Assembly: GCF_000518705.1 (NCBI RefSeq)
Contig: NZ_JAEC01000004.1
Span: 342,285 to 406,284 of the forward strand
Direction: 5' to 3'
DNA from: Shewanella colwelliana ATCC 39565
GTDB taxonomy: Bacteria > Pseudomonadota > Gammaproteobacteria > Enterobacterales > Shewanellaceae
DNA: 64,000 nucleotides
The first letter of the stretch is position 1, and each line of letters starts with the position of its first letter. The notes below the pieces were generated by a model. The model made no database searches. It was given only the letters and a program-made list of their open reading frames with translations, and had not been told where the DNA came from. Of the stretch, positions 1-9,124 are shown piece after piece. The position numbers were made by a program, and so were the translations under genes.

Positions 1-1373
1 AACAACACCGACGCCACGAGCCCTTGCAACAACGCCCAAAAAATACGCTGCCATACCGGCGCATTGGCATCACCACCAGAGGTGAGGTTATCAATCACTA
101 ATGAGCCTGAATTCGATGAGGTGACAAAAAAGGTCACCACTAAACATAGGGCAATCGTCGACAAAAGTGTCGATGCTGGCATATGTTTAAAAAACTTAAA
201 CAGGGCTACTGACACGTCAGATGACACCGCATCGGCCAAATAGGCCGCACCATGGTTCATGATTGCGTCGATTGCCGTATTACCAAATACTGTCATCCAT
301 AAAAAGGTAAATGCCGAGGGAACAAATAACACCCCAATCAGAAACTCGCGAATAGTACGGCCACGAGACACCCGAGCAATAAACGTTCCGACAAATGGTG
401 ACCATGAGATCCACCACCCCCAATAAAGTAGTGTCCAGCCACCAATCCAGTCATTTTTCTGCTCGTAGGCGTACAAATTAAAGGTCTTACCGACAATGTC
501 ACTTAAATAGGCCCCGGTGTTCTGCACGAATGCCTGCAGCAATGCGACGGTGGGACCGAAAGCCAATACAAAGACTAACAACAGCACCGCCAGCCCAAGG
601 TTTAATTCACTTAATCGCTTAACACCTTTATCAAGGCCTGAGAATACAGATACCGTTGCTATTAAGGTGATGCAAATAATCAACACCACCTGAACGCTAG
701 TCGAGATAGGTAACCCCAATAGATAATGCAAGCCTGAGTTAACCTGAAGCACCCCAAAGCCTAATGACGTTGCCACACCAAACATAGTGCCTAATACGGC
801 AAACGTATCAACAATGTGACCGATTGGCCCATAAATACGATCGCCAATCAGCGGAAATAATGCACTTCGAGGAAGTAAGGGTAATTTATGGCGATAAGAG
901 AAATACGCCAAGCTTAAGGCTACGACAGCATAGATCGCCCAAGCGTGTATGCCCCAGTGGAAGAAAGTGATCTTCATTGCGTCTTTTGCTGCCTGAATAG
1001 TTTCAGGTGTTGCATCAGGCGGGGCCAAGAAGTGCATGACAGGCTCTGCGACGCCGAAAAACATTAAGCCTATACCCATGCCGGCAGAGAACAGCATGGC
1101 AATCCAGCTTTTGTAACTGTAATCGGGCTCAGCATGGTCAGGACCCAATTTGATATCACCAAATCGGCTAATCATCACAAAAATGATAAATATTAGAAAT
1201 ATTGCAACACCTAAGATATATAGCCAGCCAGTCTTCACCTCTAGCCATAGTTGAACGGACTTAAATATAACTTGTGCTTGCGTTGGCCACACAGCCCCAA
1301 CAAACACCATACAAAAAATAAGAAATACCGATGAATAGAAAACCGGTGGATTGATACTCGATTTTATCGCCAT
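1..1373 (-). CDS. BCCT-family betaine/choline/carnitine-type transporter (3' end outside window)
   Basis: Secondary transporter for quaternary ammonium compatible solutes in the inner membrane. I translated 457 residues from the ATG at 1371-1373, preceded by GAGG; the C-terminus runs off the left edge. The protein resembles E. coli BetT along its visible length, including the family signature WGWWISWSPFVG followed by RVSRGRTIREF. The glycine-rich helix 3 stretch reads GMGIG (residues 98-102), whereas E. coli BetT has GIGID there. In BetP that Gly/Asp position separates Na+/betaine from H+/choline transport, so betaine with sodium is the more likely pairing here (inference). A hairpin lies just upstream of the ribosome-binding site. 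No choline-oxidation genes are visible. Confidence 0.9.
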   Translation of the reverse strand, partial: MAIKSSINPPVFYSSVFLIFCMVFVGAVWPTQAQVIFKSVQLWLEVKTGWLYILGVAIFLIFIIFVMISRFGDIKLGPDHAEPDYSYKSWIAMLFSAGMGIGLMFFGVAEPVMHFLAPPDATPETIQAAKDAMKITFFHWGIHAWAIYAVVALSLAYFSYRHKLPLLPRSALFPLIGDRIYGPIGHIVDTFAVLGTMFGVATSLGFGVLQVNSGLHYLLGLPISTSVQVVLIICITLIATVSVFSGLDKGVKRLSELNLGLAVLLLVFVLAFGPTVALLQAFVQNTGAYLSDIVGKTFNLYAYEQKNDWIGGWTLLYWGWWISWSPFVGTFIARVSRGRTIREFLIGVLFVPSAFTFLWMTVFGNTAIDAIMNHGAAYLADAVSSDVSVALFKFFKHMPASTLLSTIALCLVVTFFVTSSNSGSLVIDNLTSGGDANAPVWQRIFWALLQGLVASVL

Positions 1374-1395
1374 AACGCCTCGCATAACGAAAACA

Positions 1396-1421
1396 GGCCT
1401 AGTCCACGATTAGACTAGGCC
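1396..1421 (-). other. 9-bp inverted repeat in BCCT leader
   Basis: GGCCTAGTC (1396-1404) and GACTAGGCC (1413-1421) form a perfect stem with an 8-nt loop, 23 bp upstream of the transporter ATG. On the minus strand it is followed by TGTTTTCG, a poor terminator tract. It may be a leader hairpin or operator of the transporter gene. The rest of the 1374-1661 gap holds only the phoU terminator and no convincing ORF. Confidence 0.45.
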
Positions 1422-1610
1422 CAACTTGACGCTCTTCACTCTCCACACTCAATTGTTGAGGTGGGATAATTTAGTTATTAACTATGTGAACGTCGCGGCG
1501 GATTTTATAATGACTTTTCGCAAGGAACTGCGACAAGACAACAAATTATATAAAATTATCTTTACCTGAAATATCATCAAGTACGACCAGATTCTCCAGA
1601 GCGTAAACCT

Positions 1611-1637
1611 AAAAAAGCAGCACAAAGTGCTGCTTTT
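1611..1637 (-). terminator. Intrinsic terminator after phoU
   Basis: AAAAGCAGCAC (1613-1623), loop AAA, GTGCTGCTTTT (1627-1637). On the minus strand the stem is followed by six T residues and it lies 25 bp past the phoU stop, so it ends the pst-phoU transcript. Confidence 0.85.
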
Positions 1638-1661
1638 AATACTTGCTCAATAGTGAACAGC

Positions 1662-2363
1662 TTAGATCTTTTTCATCTCTTCATAAGAGGTATGACGTAC
1701 ATCTTTACCCTTAACGTAATAGATGATGTATTCACAGATGTTCTGACATCTATCGCCCACACGTTCGACCGCACGCGCCGCCCACAGCACATCTAATACC
1801 TCAGGGATAGAGCGAGGATCTTCCATCATATAGGTCATCAACTGACGAATGATCCCCTCATACTCACTATCGAGTTTCGCATCCTCTTTATGCAGTTCCA
1901 TCGCCACTTCGGCATCCATACGCGCCAAGGCATCCAGTGTAGCGTGCAAGGTACGAGTCGCATGGCGACCCATATTTTCGATACTCACTAGCAGCGGCTG
2001 CTGGTTTTTCAAGCGCTTATCAAGAGCCGCGTTGGCAATTTTAACGCAGGCATCACCGATACGTTCTAAATCGGCAATGGTTTTCGAGATAGCGATGATC
2101 AAACGTAAATCACTTGCCGCAGGCTGACGTTTAGCAATGATGCGTGTGCACTCTTCATTAATAGCCACTTCCATACCGTTAACTGTATGGTCGCCATCAA
2201 TGACCTTTTGTGCCAAATCGGCATCCAGCTTGCCCAGAGCGTCGAGAGACTGCTCTAACTGACGTTCAACCAAACCACCCATCGCCAACACGCGGTTACG
2301 AATATCATCCAACTCAGCATTGAACTGACCAGAGATATGCTTATTTAAATTCATGTTTTCCAT
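1662..2363 (-). CDS. phoU: Phosphate-specific transport accessory protein PhoU
   Basis: Cytoplasmic negative regulator that links the Pst transporter to PhoR/PhoB signalling. 233 residues, close to the usual length. It is near-collinear with E. coli Pho[12 protein letters not shown] near the N-terminus, IAKRQP, DLRLI and the second PhoU repeat with [14 protein letters not shown]. Two PhoU helical repeats with the metal-binding E/D motifs are present. It is last in the pstC-pstA-pstB-phoU run, 40 bp behind pstB, with a strong terminator after it. The start gives M-E-N-M-N-L; an ATG three codons in is an equally plausible start. Confidence 0.96.
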   Translation of the reverse strand: MENMNLNKHISGQFNAELDDIRNRVLAMGGLVERQLEQSLDALGKLDADLAQKVIDGDHTVNGMEVAINEECTRIIAKRQPAASDLRLIIAISKTIADLERIGDACVKIANAALDKRLKNQQPLLVSIENMGRHATRTLHATLDALARMDAEVAMELHKEDAKLDSEYEGIIRQLMTYMMEDPRSIPEVLDVLWAARAVERVGDRCQNICEYIIYYVKGKDVRHTSYEEMKKI

Positions 2364-2403
2364 TAAAAATTAACCTTATCAATTCAAATTTAGTGTCGGG
2401 TGA

Positions 2404-3222
2404 TTAGCCATAACGACCAGTAATGTAATCTTCAGTTTTACGCTTTTTAGGCGTGGTGAAGATGGTATTGGTGTCTGCGTATTCGACCAGTTCGCCCATA
2501 TACATGAATGCAGTTTGGTCTGACACACGTGCAGCTTGTTGCATGTTATGAGTCACGATCACTACGGTATACTTTGACTTTAGCTCAGTGATCAGCTCTT
2601 CAATCGTCAGTGTAGAGATAGGATCCAGCGCTGATGTTGGCTCATCGAGCAACAAGACTTCCGGCTCAATCGCTATCGCCCGTGCTATCACTAAACGCTG
2701 CTGCTGACCACCAGAGAGGCCAAATGCATTGTCGTGCAAACGATCTTTCACTTCATCCCAAATCGCAGCGCCACGTAATGAACGTTCGGCGGCATCGTCT
2801 AATTCACGGCGATTGTTGATCCCCTGCAGACGTAAACCATAAACCACATTCTCATAAATTGACTTAGGAAAAGGATTAGGACGCTGAAATACCATACCAA
2901 CATTGCGGCGCAGTGATGCGACATCAACCTTCTTGTCATAGATGTTTTGCCCATGGAGCAGAATTTCGCCACCAATGTTGCAATTATCCACTAAGTCATT
3001 CATACGGTTAATGCAACGCAGTAAGGTCGACTTACCACAGCCACTTGGGCCAATAAAAGCAGTCACCTTATTCTGAGGTATCTTCATCGACACGTCGAAC
3101 AGTGCCTGTTTATCGCCATACTTAAGATCCAGATTACGGATCTCTAACGCCGTTTGCTCAGGGCTTAAGTTGTCTAAATCTAAAGTCTCTGTTTTCATTA
3201 CCGACTTATCTATCGAAATCAT
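2404..3222 (-). CDS. pstB: Phosphate ABC transporter ATP-binding protein PstB
   Basis: ATPase subunit of the high-affinity phosphate importer. 272 residues. Walker [10 protein letters not shown] lies at 58-66, the ABC signature LSGGQQQR at 168-175, and Walker B with the catalytic Glu (VLLLDEP) at 188-194. The C-terminus ends in the typical PstB sequence [10 protein letters not shown]. It follows pstA by 72 bp, a gap holding a strong hairpin that could tune relative expression. Residues 1-25 are a short N-terminal extension common in marine gammaproteobacterial PstB proteins. Confidence 0.97.
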   Translation of the reverse strand: MISIDKSVMKTETLDLDNLSPEQTALEIRNLDLKYGDKQALFDVSMKIPQNKVTAFIGPSGCGKSTLLRCINRMNDLVDNCNIGGEILLHGQNIYDKKVDVASLRRNVGMVFQRPNPFPKSIYENVVYGLRLQGINNRRELDDAAERSLRGAAIWDEVKDRLHDNAFGLSGGQQQRLVIARAIAIEPEVLLLDEPTSALDPISTLTIEELITELKSKYTVVIVTHNMQQAARVSDQTAFMYMGELVEYADTNTIFTTPKKRKTEDYITGRYG

Positions 3223-3258
3223 AACGTTTCCTAATCACTTCAGGATATCTGTTTATTA

Positions 3259-3281
3259 ACGCCTGAGCCATGCTCAGGCGT
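3259..3281 (-). other. Intercistronic hairpin between pstA and pstB
   Basis: ACGCCTGAGC (3259-3268), loop CAT, GCTCAGGCGT (3272-3281): a perfect 10-bp GC-rich stem in the pstA-pstB gap. No T-run follows on the minus strand, so it looks like an mRNA-stabilising or processing element rather than a terminator (inference). Confidence 0.6.
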
Positions 3282-3294
3282 ATTAAATATAGGG

Positions 3295-4947
3295 TTAATG
3301 TTCTAACGAGCGATACTTCTCACGCAGGTGGTTACGAACAGCAATGGCCGTTAAATTTAAACTGACAATCACTGACACCAATAAGAATGAGGTGGCATAC
3401 ACCAGCGGACGAGCCGCTTCTACGTTCGGGCTTTGAAAGCCAACATCATAGATATGGAAACCTAAGTGCATAAACTTACGTTCCAAATGCACAAATGGGA
3501 AATTCATATCAATAGGCAGTGTCGGGGCAAGTTTTACCACACCGACCAACATTAACGGGGCGACTTCACCTGCCGCACGGGCAACTGCTAAAATGAGGCC
3601 GGTCATAATGGCAGGGCTCGCCATAGGCAAAATGATTCGCCATAACGTCTCAGCCTTCGTTGCCCCCAACGCTAAACTGCCTTGACGCACAGAGCTTGGA
3701 ATACGGCTTAATCCCTCTTCAGTAGAGACTATCACTACCGGCAAGGTTAAGATGGCTAAAGTTAACGCCGACCAGATAACCCCTGGCGAGCCAAATGTTG
3801 GTGTTGGCAAGGCTTCTGGGTAAAACAACTGATCGAGTGAGCCACCGAGCATATATACAAAGAAGCCAAGGCCAAATACACCGTAAACAATTGATGGCAC
3901 ACCCGCTAAGTTAATCACCGCAATGCGGATCATTTTAGTGATAGGACCTTTTTTGGCATACTCATGCAGATAAATGGCGGCAATCACCCCAAATGGCGTC
4001 ACGATAACGGCCATCAACATCACCATAAAGACGGTACCGAATATCGCAGGGAACACCCCACCTTCGGTATTCGCTTCACGAGGATCGGCACTAACAAAAT
4101 TGCCGATGCCTGCGAACCAGTGGCCCACCTTGCCTAAAATGCCAAGATGATTTGAATAGGTCACATCAAGAATACTGTCGAGTCTTAAGGTCACCTCTTC
4201 ACCGCGCATATCTCGAATGATCACCGAGTCACGAGCCGCTTCTTGGCGCAGGGCAAAGAATTCATCTTCTAGCAGCTGGTAATCGGCTTGCAGCTTGTCG
4301 CGTTCTGCTTGCAGCGAAAGTTTTCGACTGTCAGTTAAGGCATTATCTAACTCGTAGCGACGCTCTTTAAGGCGCAGATTTTCAAGCTGATAATTGATGG
4401 CACCAATCTCACGTTTTTGCAGTTCAACGGCACGATCATTTAGTTCAACCGCGCGCTCGATATGTTCCTCAAACGACGCCTCTACATCATCTAATGCTAA
4501 ACGCTTACCATCTTCGATAATCGCCAATGGATAACCATAGAAATCGCCATTTTTAGTTCGCTCCATCTTAGCCACATCCTCAGGCTTAGAGCGAGAAACG
4601 ATATCAGTGGCTAATACCCAGCGAAAATCTAAACCAACAAACTCACGGTTACCCGTTTTAATCAGGTAACGGGTGACCATCTCGCCAGGGTCTTGTTTAA
4701 ACTTGTGACCTGCAGAGATAAGTCGCTCTGTCGGCACCTCTTCTCGATCATAAATCTCACCTATGATGGTTGATGAGACACCTTGTTGGTCCACCAGCTC
4801 CCACTGGTAGATCTCGGCTGGCCAAAAGTAACTTAAACCGCGCCACGCAATTAACAGCAGCAGACCCAATACGGCAATCAAACTAATACTGACAGCACCG
4901 CCTGTCATCCAGATCCAGGGGGAACCCGATTTAAACCAATTACCCAT
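3295..4947 (-). CDS. pstA: Phosphate ABC transporter permease PstA, long form
   Basis: Inner-membrane permease subunit of the phosphate importer. At 550 residues it is nearly twice the length of E. coli PstA (296). The order is one membrane helix near residues 15-36, a periplasmic insert with a charged coiled-coil region at about 150-235, then the binding-protein-dependent permease domain from about 300 to 540. The EAA-type loop reads QGSLALGATKAETLWRIILP. It lies 60 bp downstream of pstC. The long N-terminal module is seen in Shewanella and Vibrio-type Pst systems; its role is unknown to me. Confidence 0.94.
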   Translation of the reverse strand: MGNWFKSGSPWIWMTGGAVSISLIAVLGLLLLIAWRGLSYFWPAEIYQWELVDQQGVSSTIIGEIYDREEVPTERLISAGHKFKQDPGEMVTRYLIKTGNREFVGLDFRWVLATDIVSRSKPEDVAKMERTKNGDFYGYPLAIIEDGKRLALDDVEASFEEHIERAVELNDRAVELQKREIGAINYQLENLRLKERRYELDNALTDSRKLSLQAERDKLQADYQLLEDEFFALRQEAARDSVIIRDMRGEEVTLRLDSILDVTYSNHLGILGKVGHWFAGIGNFVSADPREANTEGGVFPAIFGTVFMVMLMAVIVTPFGVIAAIYLHEYAKKGPITKMIRIAVINLAGVPSIVYGVFGLGFFVYMLGGSLDQLFYPEALPTPTFGSPGVIWSALTLAILTLPVVIVSTEEGLSRIPSSVRQGSLALGATKAETLWRIILPMASPAIMTGLILAVARAAGEVAPLMLVGVVKLAPTLPIDMNFPFVHLERKFMHLGFHIYDVGFQSPNVEAARPLVYATSFLLVSVIVSLNLTAIAVRNHLREKYRSLEH

Positions 4948-5007
4948 TACATAAGCCTCTTAAGGTCACAGGCGAAATACTTGAAATTGTTATCATACTG
5001 GCCTCCA

Positions 5008-7266
5008 TTACAGTGAGCTGTAGCGTTCACGTAGACGCTGTCGTACCACTTCAGCAATGGTGTTAAAGAAGAAGGTAAAGATAAACAGTACAAATGCTGC
5101 TAGGAAAAGCACCCGATAGTGTGAACTACCAATCGCCGATTCAGGCATTTCTACTGCGATATTCGCCGCAAGTGTCCGCATCCCTTCAAACACACTCCAC
5201 TCCATAATGGCGGTATTACCGGTTGCCATCAGCACAATCATGGTTTCACCCACCGCACGACCTAACCCCATCATTACTGCAGAGAAAATACCAGGACTCG
5301 CAGTGAGTAACACCACCCTTGTCAGGGTTTGCCAATCCGTCGCCCCTAAGGCCAAGCTACCATTGGATAAGTGACGCGGTACGGAGAACACAGCATCTTC
5401 GGCAATCGAGAAAATAGTTGGAATGACCGCAAAGCCCATAGCGATACCAACCACTAGCGCATTTCGTTGATCGAACGTGATGCCCAATTCATTGGTAATG
5501 AACATGCGTGAATCACCACCGAATAAGGCCAGTTCCAATGTCGGACTGATATAGAAAGAGAACCAGCCAACAAAGATAATAACAGGCAGTAACATCAACT
5601 CCTGGTAAACCTCTGGTAAACGCTGTTTCCAACGACCAGGTAGCTTATGCCACGCAAATGCAGACGTTAAGATACTTATTGGCAGCATAAACAGCAGCAC
5701 GAGAATCCCGGGCAGGTTGTCTTCAATAAGCGGAGCTAACCAAAGACCCGCCAAGAAACCCAAGATGACGGTGGGTAAGGCTTCCATGATCTCAATAGTA
5801 GGTTTGACGACGGCGCGCACTTTGGGAGACATAAAATAGGCGGTATAGATAGCCCCGGCAATCGCCAAAGGTGTCGCAAACAACATCGCATAAAGCGCCG
5901 CCTTCATGGTGCCAAATGCTAATGGCATTAAGCTCAGCTTGGCTTCAAAATCATCAGAACCTGACGTGGACTGCCATACATATTGCGGCTCTGGGTACCC
6001 TTCGTACCATACCTTGCTCCACATGGCACTCCACGAAACCTCCGGATGACTGTTCTCAACCGAAAGCAGGTGTAAACGTCCCCCCGCTTCTACTACTAAA
6101 GCATTTGAGCGAGGGCTAAATCCCATCTGCTGTGGTGCTTTGATATCAAACGTTTCAGTAAACAACTTGCGTTGGCTAGTGGTGTAGAGCAAGTTTAACT
6201 CGCCACTTTCACTTATGGTTGCAAAGCTCTTACGATAAAACTCACTGGCGATACTTTTTACGCCAGCAGAGTTTTTAAAGTCCCTAATGGCTTGATATTG
6301 ACGACCTGTATCACCATTGACTTGAAAGTACTGTACAACAACACCATTGTCACAACTGACTAGGATTGAACTCGCTCCGGCCAGCAATGCCACATCACTT
6401 ACTCGGGTCTTGGCACGATCTAACTCAATCACTTGCGCCAAGGTTACTGCGTCAGCATCACGAATATCGTAAACAAAGAGACGATCCCCTGCGCGAAGCA
6501 ATAGCTGACGTTGGTCGGGAGTCATCAATTGTTGATTGACCTGTTGCGGCGCATCGTCAATCACACTTGAGGTTGCCACCCACTCAACCTCTTCTGTCAT
6601 CATGTTCTCTTCACCTTCATGACGCGTAAGATGCCAGCGCTTATTATCGTCTTGATACGCAAAGCTCATCATGTCAGAACTCGAAGAGAAGGCGAGTTGG
6701 TTTAAACTATGGCCTGAACCGTCAACACTCAGAGGTGTCACGCCCAGTGGATACCTAAGACTTGGCGTGATCACCCGCTTATTATCTGGGTAAGTAACAG
6801 AGAAATTGATACCAGCTATCACCACTTGGCCATTCGATAGGCCAAATGCAAATCGTTGCTCACTAGGCATTGATGTAGCGCTGCTAACCACTTGGGCATT
6901 GGCAGGCAGTTCAACTTCTGCTTCCATCAATAGCTGAGCAGTCGCCGATTGATAAAAAGCCACTTTGCCATTTTCGGCTACACGATAAATAATCTCATTT
7001 TGCTCATCACTTCCCACCATTAACGCGGCGACATCGTTATTTTGTAACTCGACGCTCATTATCGGCTGGACATCTGCACCATCAAAAATAGGCTTAACTA
7101 CATAGAGCAGATAGAAAAAGATCAACAACAATGCGACAAAAACCATAGTGCCGCCCAACGTGACACCGGCTTGAGTCAACTTATCTTTAAATGCTCTGCG
7201 ACTTGAGCCTTTCCCCATCAACAACTGTGATGCAGCAGAACCAGGTTGGGTTACCTGAGTTTCCAT
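5008..7266 (-). CDS. pstC: Phosphate ABC transporter permease PstC, long form
   Basis: Inner-membrane permease partner of PstA. 752 residues against 319 in E. coli. A first membrane helix near 32-56 is followed by a periplasmic region of about 380 residues with repeated beta-rich segments suggestive of a propeller. The permease domain runs from about 450 to the end, with the EAA loop NGSLALGATDWQTLTRVVLL. It is the first gene of the operon, with a Pho box about 110 bp upstream. pstS is not adjacent, so the binding protein must be encoded elsewhere. Confidence 0.94.
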   Translation of the reverse strand: METQVTQPGSAASQLLMGKGSSRRAFKDKLTQAGVTLGGTMVFVALLLIFFYLLYVVKPIFDGADVQPIMSVELQNNDVAALMVGSDEQNEIIYRVAENGKVAFYQSATAQLLMEAEVELPANAQVVSSATSMPSEQRFAFGLSNGQVVIAGINFSVTYPDNKRVITPSLRYPLGVTPLSVDGSGHSLNQLAFSSSSDMMSFAYQDDNKRWHLTRHEGEENMMTEEVEWVATSSVIDDAPQQVNQQLMTPDQRQLLLRAGDRLFVYDIRDADAVTLAQVIELDRAKTRVSDVALLAGASSILVSCDNGVVVQYFQVNGDTGRQYQAIRDFKNSAGVKSIASEFYRKSFATISESGELNLLYTTSQRKLFTETFDIKAPQQMGFSPRSNALVVEAGGRLHLLSVENSHPEVSWSAMWSKVWYEGYPEPQYVWQSTSGSDDFEAKLSLMPLAFGTMKAALYAMLFATPLAIAGAIYTAYFMSPKVRAVVKPTIEIMEALPTVILGFLAGLWLAPLIEDNLPGILVLLFMLPISILTSAFAWHKLPGRWKQRLPEVYQELMLLPVIIFVGWFSFYISPTLELALFGGDSRMFITNELGITFDQRNALVVGIAMGFAVIPTIFSIAEDAVFSVPRHLSNGSLALGATDWQTLTRVVLLTASPGIFSAVMMGLGRAVGETMIVLMATGNTAIMEWSVFEGMRTLAANIAVEMPESAIGSSHYRVLFLAAFVLFIFTFFFNTIAEVVRQRLRERYSSL

Positions 7267-7375
7267 TAAAAACCTCGTTAATTATTGTTCAGTGGAGTTT
7301 TTCACTGGGATTGTCGTTTCGGCTATGTTAACTATAGTGAAACAAAACACCCCTTTATCTGACCTTTGGGATTAT

Positions 7376-7393
7376 ATGACGCAAAGATGACAC
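7376..7393 (-). promoter_or_regulatory. Pho box (PhoB binding site) upstream of pstC
   Basis: Read on the minus strand, GTGTCATCTTTGCGTCAT gives two 7-bp repeats, GTGTCAT and GCGTCAT, separated by 4 bp. This is the arrangement of the E. coli Pho box (CTGTCAT-N4-CTGTCAT). It lies 110 bp upstream of the pstC start in the divergent gap shared with the GcvR-like gene. PhoB control of pst operons is established; its use here is inferred. Confidence 0.75.
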
Positions 7394-7450
7394 TATTGTT
7401 ACAACGCATAAATGTCATCGATATTAAACAACTTATGGAGCTTTAGCGAA

Positions 7451-7945
7451 ATGTTAAGATATTTAGTGACACTGCAAGTCGCCGATAAATCAGGATTAGT
7501 GGAACAGATAGCCCATGTTATCAGTCGCCATGGCGGGAATTGGTTAGACTCAGAGCTACGTCATATCGATGGTCTCTTCGCTGCCATACTACTACTCGAA
7601 GTCCCCGCTGCGAATTGGGAAACCCTGTTAGAAAATTTGGAGTGTATAGAGGGGTTAACGCTTACCTATGCTAAGACGACCAAAGCGATTGCCCCACAGA
7701 CCTACCAAAACTACTCATTGGTGGCCTATGACAGGCCCGGGTTAGTTCACCAAATATCAAATAAGATTAGTGACTTAGGTATCAATATCGAACGACTATC
7801 GACCTGCTATGAGAGCGCAAGTCATACCGGAGTAGCCCTATTTAGAGCCACCTTTAGTCTAAACCAACTTGACGATGCCGCGCAGCAGCAACTGACTCAG
7901 GCACTGTATGAACTCGGCGATGATGTCGTGCTTGATATCATCTAA
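7451..7945 (+). CDS. GcvR-like ACT-domain regulatory protein
   Basis: Two ACT domains in tandem: one beginning RYLVTLQVADKSGLVEQIA, the second beginning YSLVAYDRPGLVHQIS. This is the layout of the glycine cleavage repressor GcvR family, which acts by amino-acid binding and protein contacts rather than a classical DNA-binding domain. I place the start at the ATG at 7451 (164 residues): GGAG lies about 10 bp upstream and the first ACT strand begins at once. An in-frame ATG at 7412 lacks a ribosome-binding site and adds 13 unrelated residues. It is divergent from pstC. The ligand and target are unknown. Confidence 0.8.
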   Translation: MLRYLVTLQVADKSGLVEQIAHVISRHGGNWLDSELRHIDGLFAAILLLEVPAANWETLLENLECIEGLTLTYAKTTKAIAPQTYQNYSLVAYDRPGLVHQISNKISDLGINIERLSTCYESASHTGVALFRATFSLNQLDDAAQQQLTQALYELGDDVVLDII

Positions 7946-7964
7946 TCGACTGTTACACCTTATG

Positions 7965-7998
7965 GCAAGGACAGAACGATTCATTATTCTGCCCTTGC
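7965..7998 (+). terminator. Hairpin downstream of the GcvR-like gene
   Basis: GCAAGGACAGAA (7965-7976) pairs with TTCTGCCCTTGC (7987-7998) except for one A-C mismatch; the loop is 10 nt. It begins 20 bp past the stop codon but lacks a T-run, so any terminator role is tentative. Confidence 0.4.
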
Positions 7999-8111
7999 AA
8001 TCGGTTAAATCTATCAAAGTTAACAACAACAATCTGATATACTCTGCATTATTGTTTATAAGGTGTTGAAAATAAAGCTTCACCTGCTCTATACCTATTT
8101 GGACTCCAAAC

Positions 8112-8954
8112 ATGCACAACTCCCCGCTCATCGGCACAATAAAGAAAATGCGCGCTAGCCTAGATAACAACAATCAAGTCCAGTATCAGCTACCGCTCGG
8201 CGAACAGCTTATCGAGATGAACCCATTGATCGGACAACAGGTCACTCTCACCCACAGCGGCAATATCTATTGCTGCAACTGCAATAAAAAAACCAAAAAG
8301 AGCTTTTCTCAGGGACACTGCTTTAACTGCATGCGCAAACTCGCCAGCTGCGACATGTGCATCATGAAACCGGAAACTTGCCATTTCGCCGAAGGCACAT
8401 GCCGCGAGCCACAATGGGGAGAAGAAAACTGTTTTGTGCCGCATTATGTTTACTTGTCAAACACTTCGGGCTTAAAAGTGGGTATCACACGTCATACTCA
8501 ATTACCTACCCGCTGGATCGACCAGGGAGCTACACAAGGGCTGGCCATTTTAAAGGTCTCTAGCAGACAACTATCTGGGTTAGTAGAAGTTGAACTCGCT
8601 AAGATGATCAACGATAAAACCAATTGGCGCACTATGTTAAAAGGTAATGCTGACCCAATGGATCTTGTTGCCCAGGCAGCCGAGTTATTGCCGCAAATTG
8701 AAAGTAAAATCCATGAGCTAGCTATGCTGCATGGTGAGTATGCGATTGAGATACTCAAAGGCGACATTCAGGAAATTGACTATCCTGTCACGCAATTTCC
8801 GACCAAAATAGCTTCGTACAACTTTGATAAGGAACCGGTAGTTACCGGTAAATTAGAGGGGATTAAGGGGCAGTACTTGATTTTTGATACAGGGGTGATC
8901 AATTTGAGAAAGTTCACCGCTTATGAGATCTCGGTCGAAAGCCAAGCCTCATAG
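8112..8954 (+). CDS. DUF2797 family Cys-rich protein
   Basis: 280 residues, function unknown. Three parts are visible: an N-terminal segment (1-50); a Cys-rich segment with Cys at 54, 55, 57, 70, 73, 80, 83, 90, 97 and 107, including CxxC pairs at 70/73 and 80/83, which could bind zinc or an iron-sulfur cluster; and a segment HYVYLSNTSGLKVGITR (111-127) with Arg134 that resembles the core of GIY-YIG nucleases. The C-terminal part, from about 190, looks like a small beta domain. No strong ribosome-binding site; the start was chosen by family similarity (the N-terminal GTIKKM). It stands alone, with no operon partner. Confidence 0.75.
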   Translation: MHNSPLIGTIKKMRASLDNNNQVQYQLPLGEQLIEMNPLIGQQVTLTHSGNIYCCNCNKKTKKSFSQGHCFNCMRKLASCDMCIMKPETCHFAEGTCREPQWGEENCFVPHYVYLSNTSGLKVGITRHTQLPTRWIDQGATQGLAILKVSSRQLSGLVEVELAKMINDKTNWRTMLKGNADPMDLVAQAAELLPQIESKIHELAMLHGEYAIEILKGDIQEIDYPVTQFPTKIASYNFDKEPVVTGKLEGIKGQYLIFDTGVINLRKFTAYEISVESQAS

Positions 8955-8967
8955 TCTTTAATTATAA

Positions 8968-9002
8968 CAAGCGTTAACAGCATCACTCGCCGTTAGCGCT
9001 TG
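8968..9002 (+). terminator. Hairpin downstream of the DUF2797 gene
   Basis: CAAGCGTTAAC (8968-8978) and GTTAGCGCTTG (8992-9002) form an 11-bp stem with one G-T wobble and a 13-nt loop, starting 14 bp past the stop codon. There is no T-run, so it is a weak terminator candidate. Confidence 0.4.
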
Positions 9003-9124
9003 CCTAAATTAACCGGTTTAGGGATTGTTTATACTGATTTTAACCCTCAAATTTACCTATTTAGCACACTGAACAACCCCTGCTTTTTTCGCGCTAATCG
9101 ACAGCCTTTCGCAATCTGTGACTC

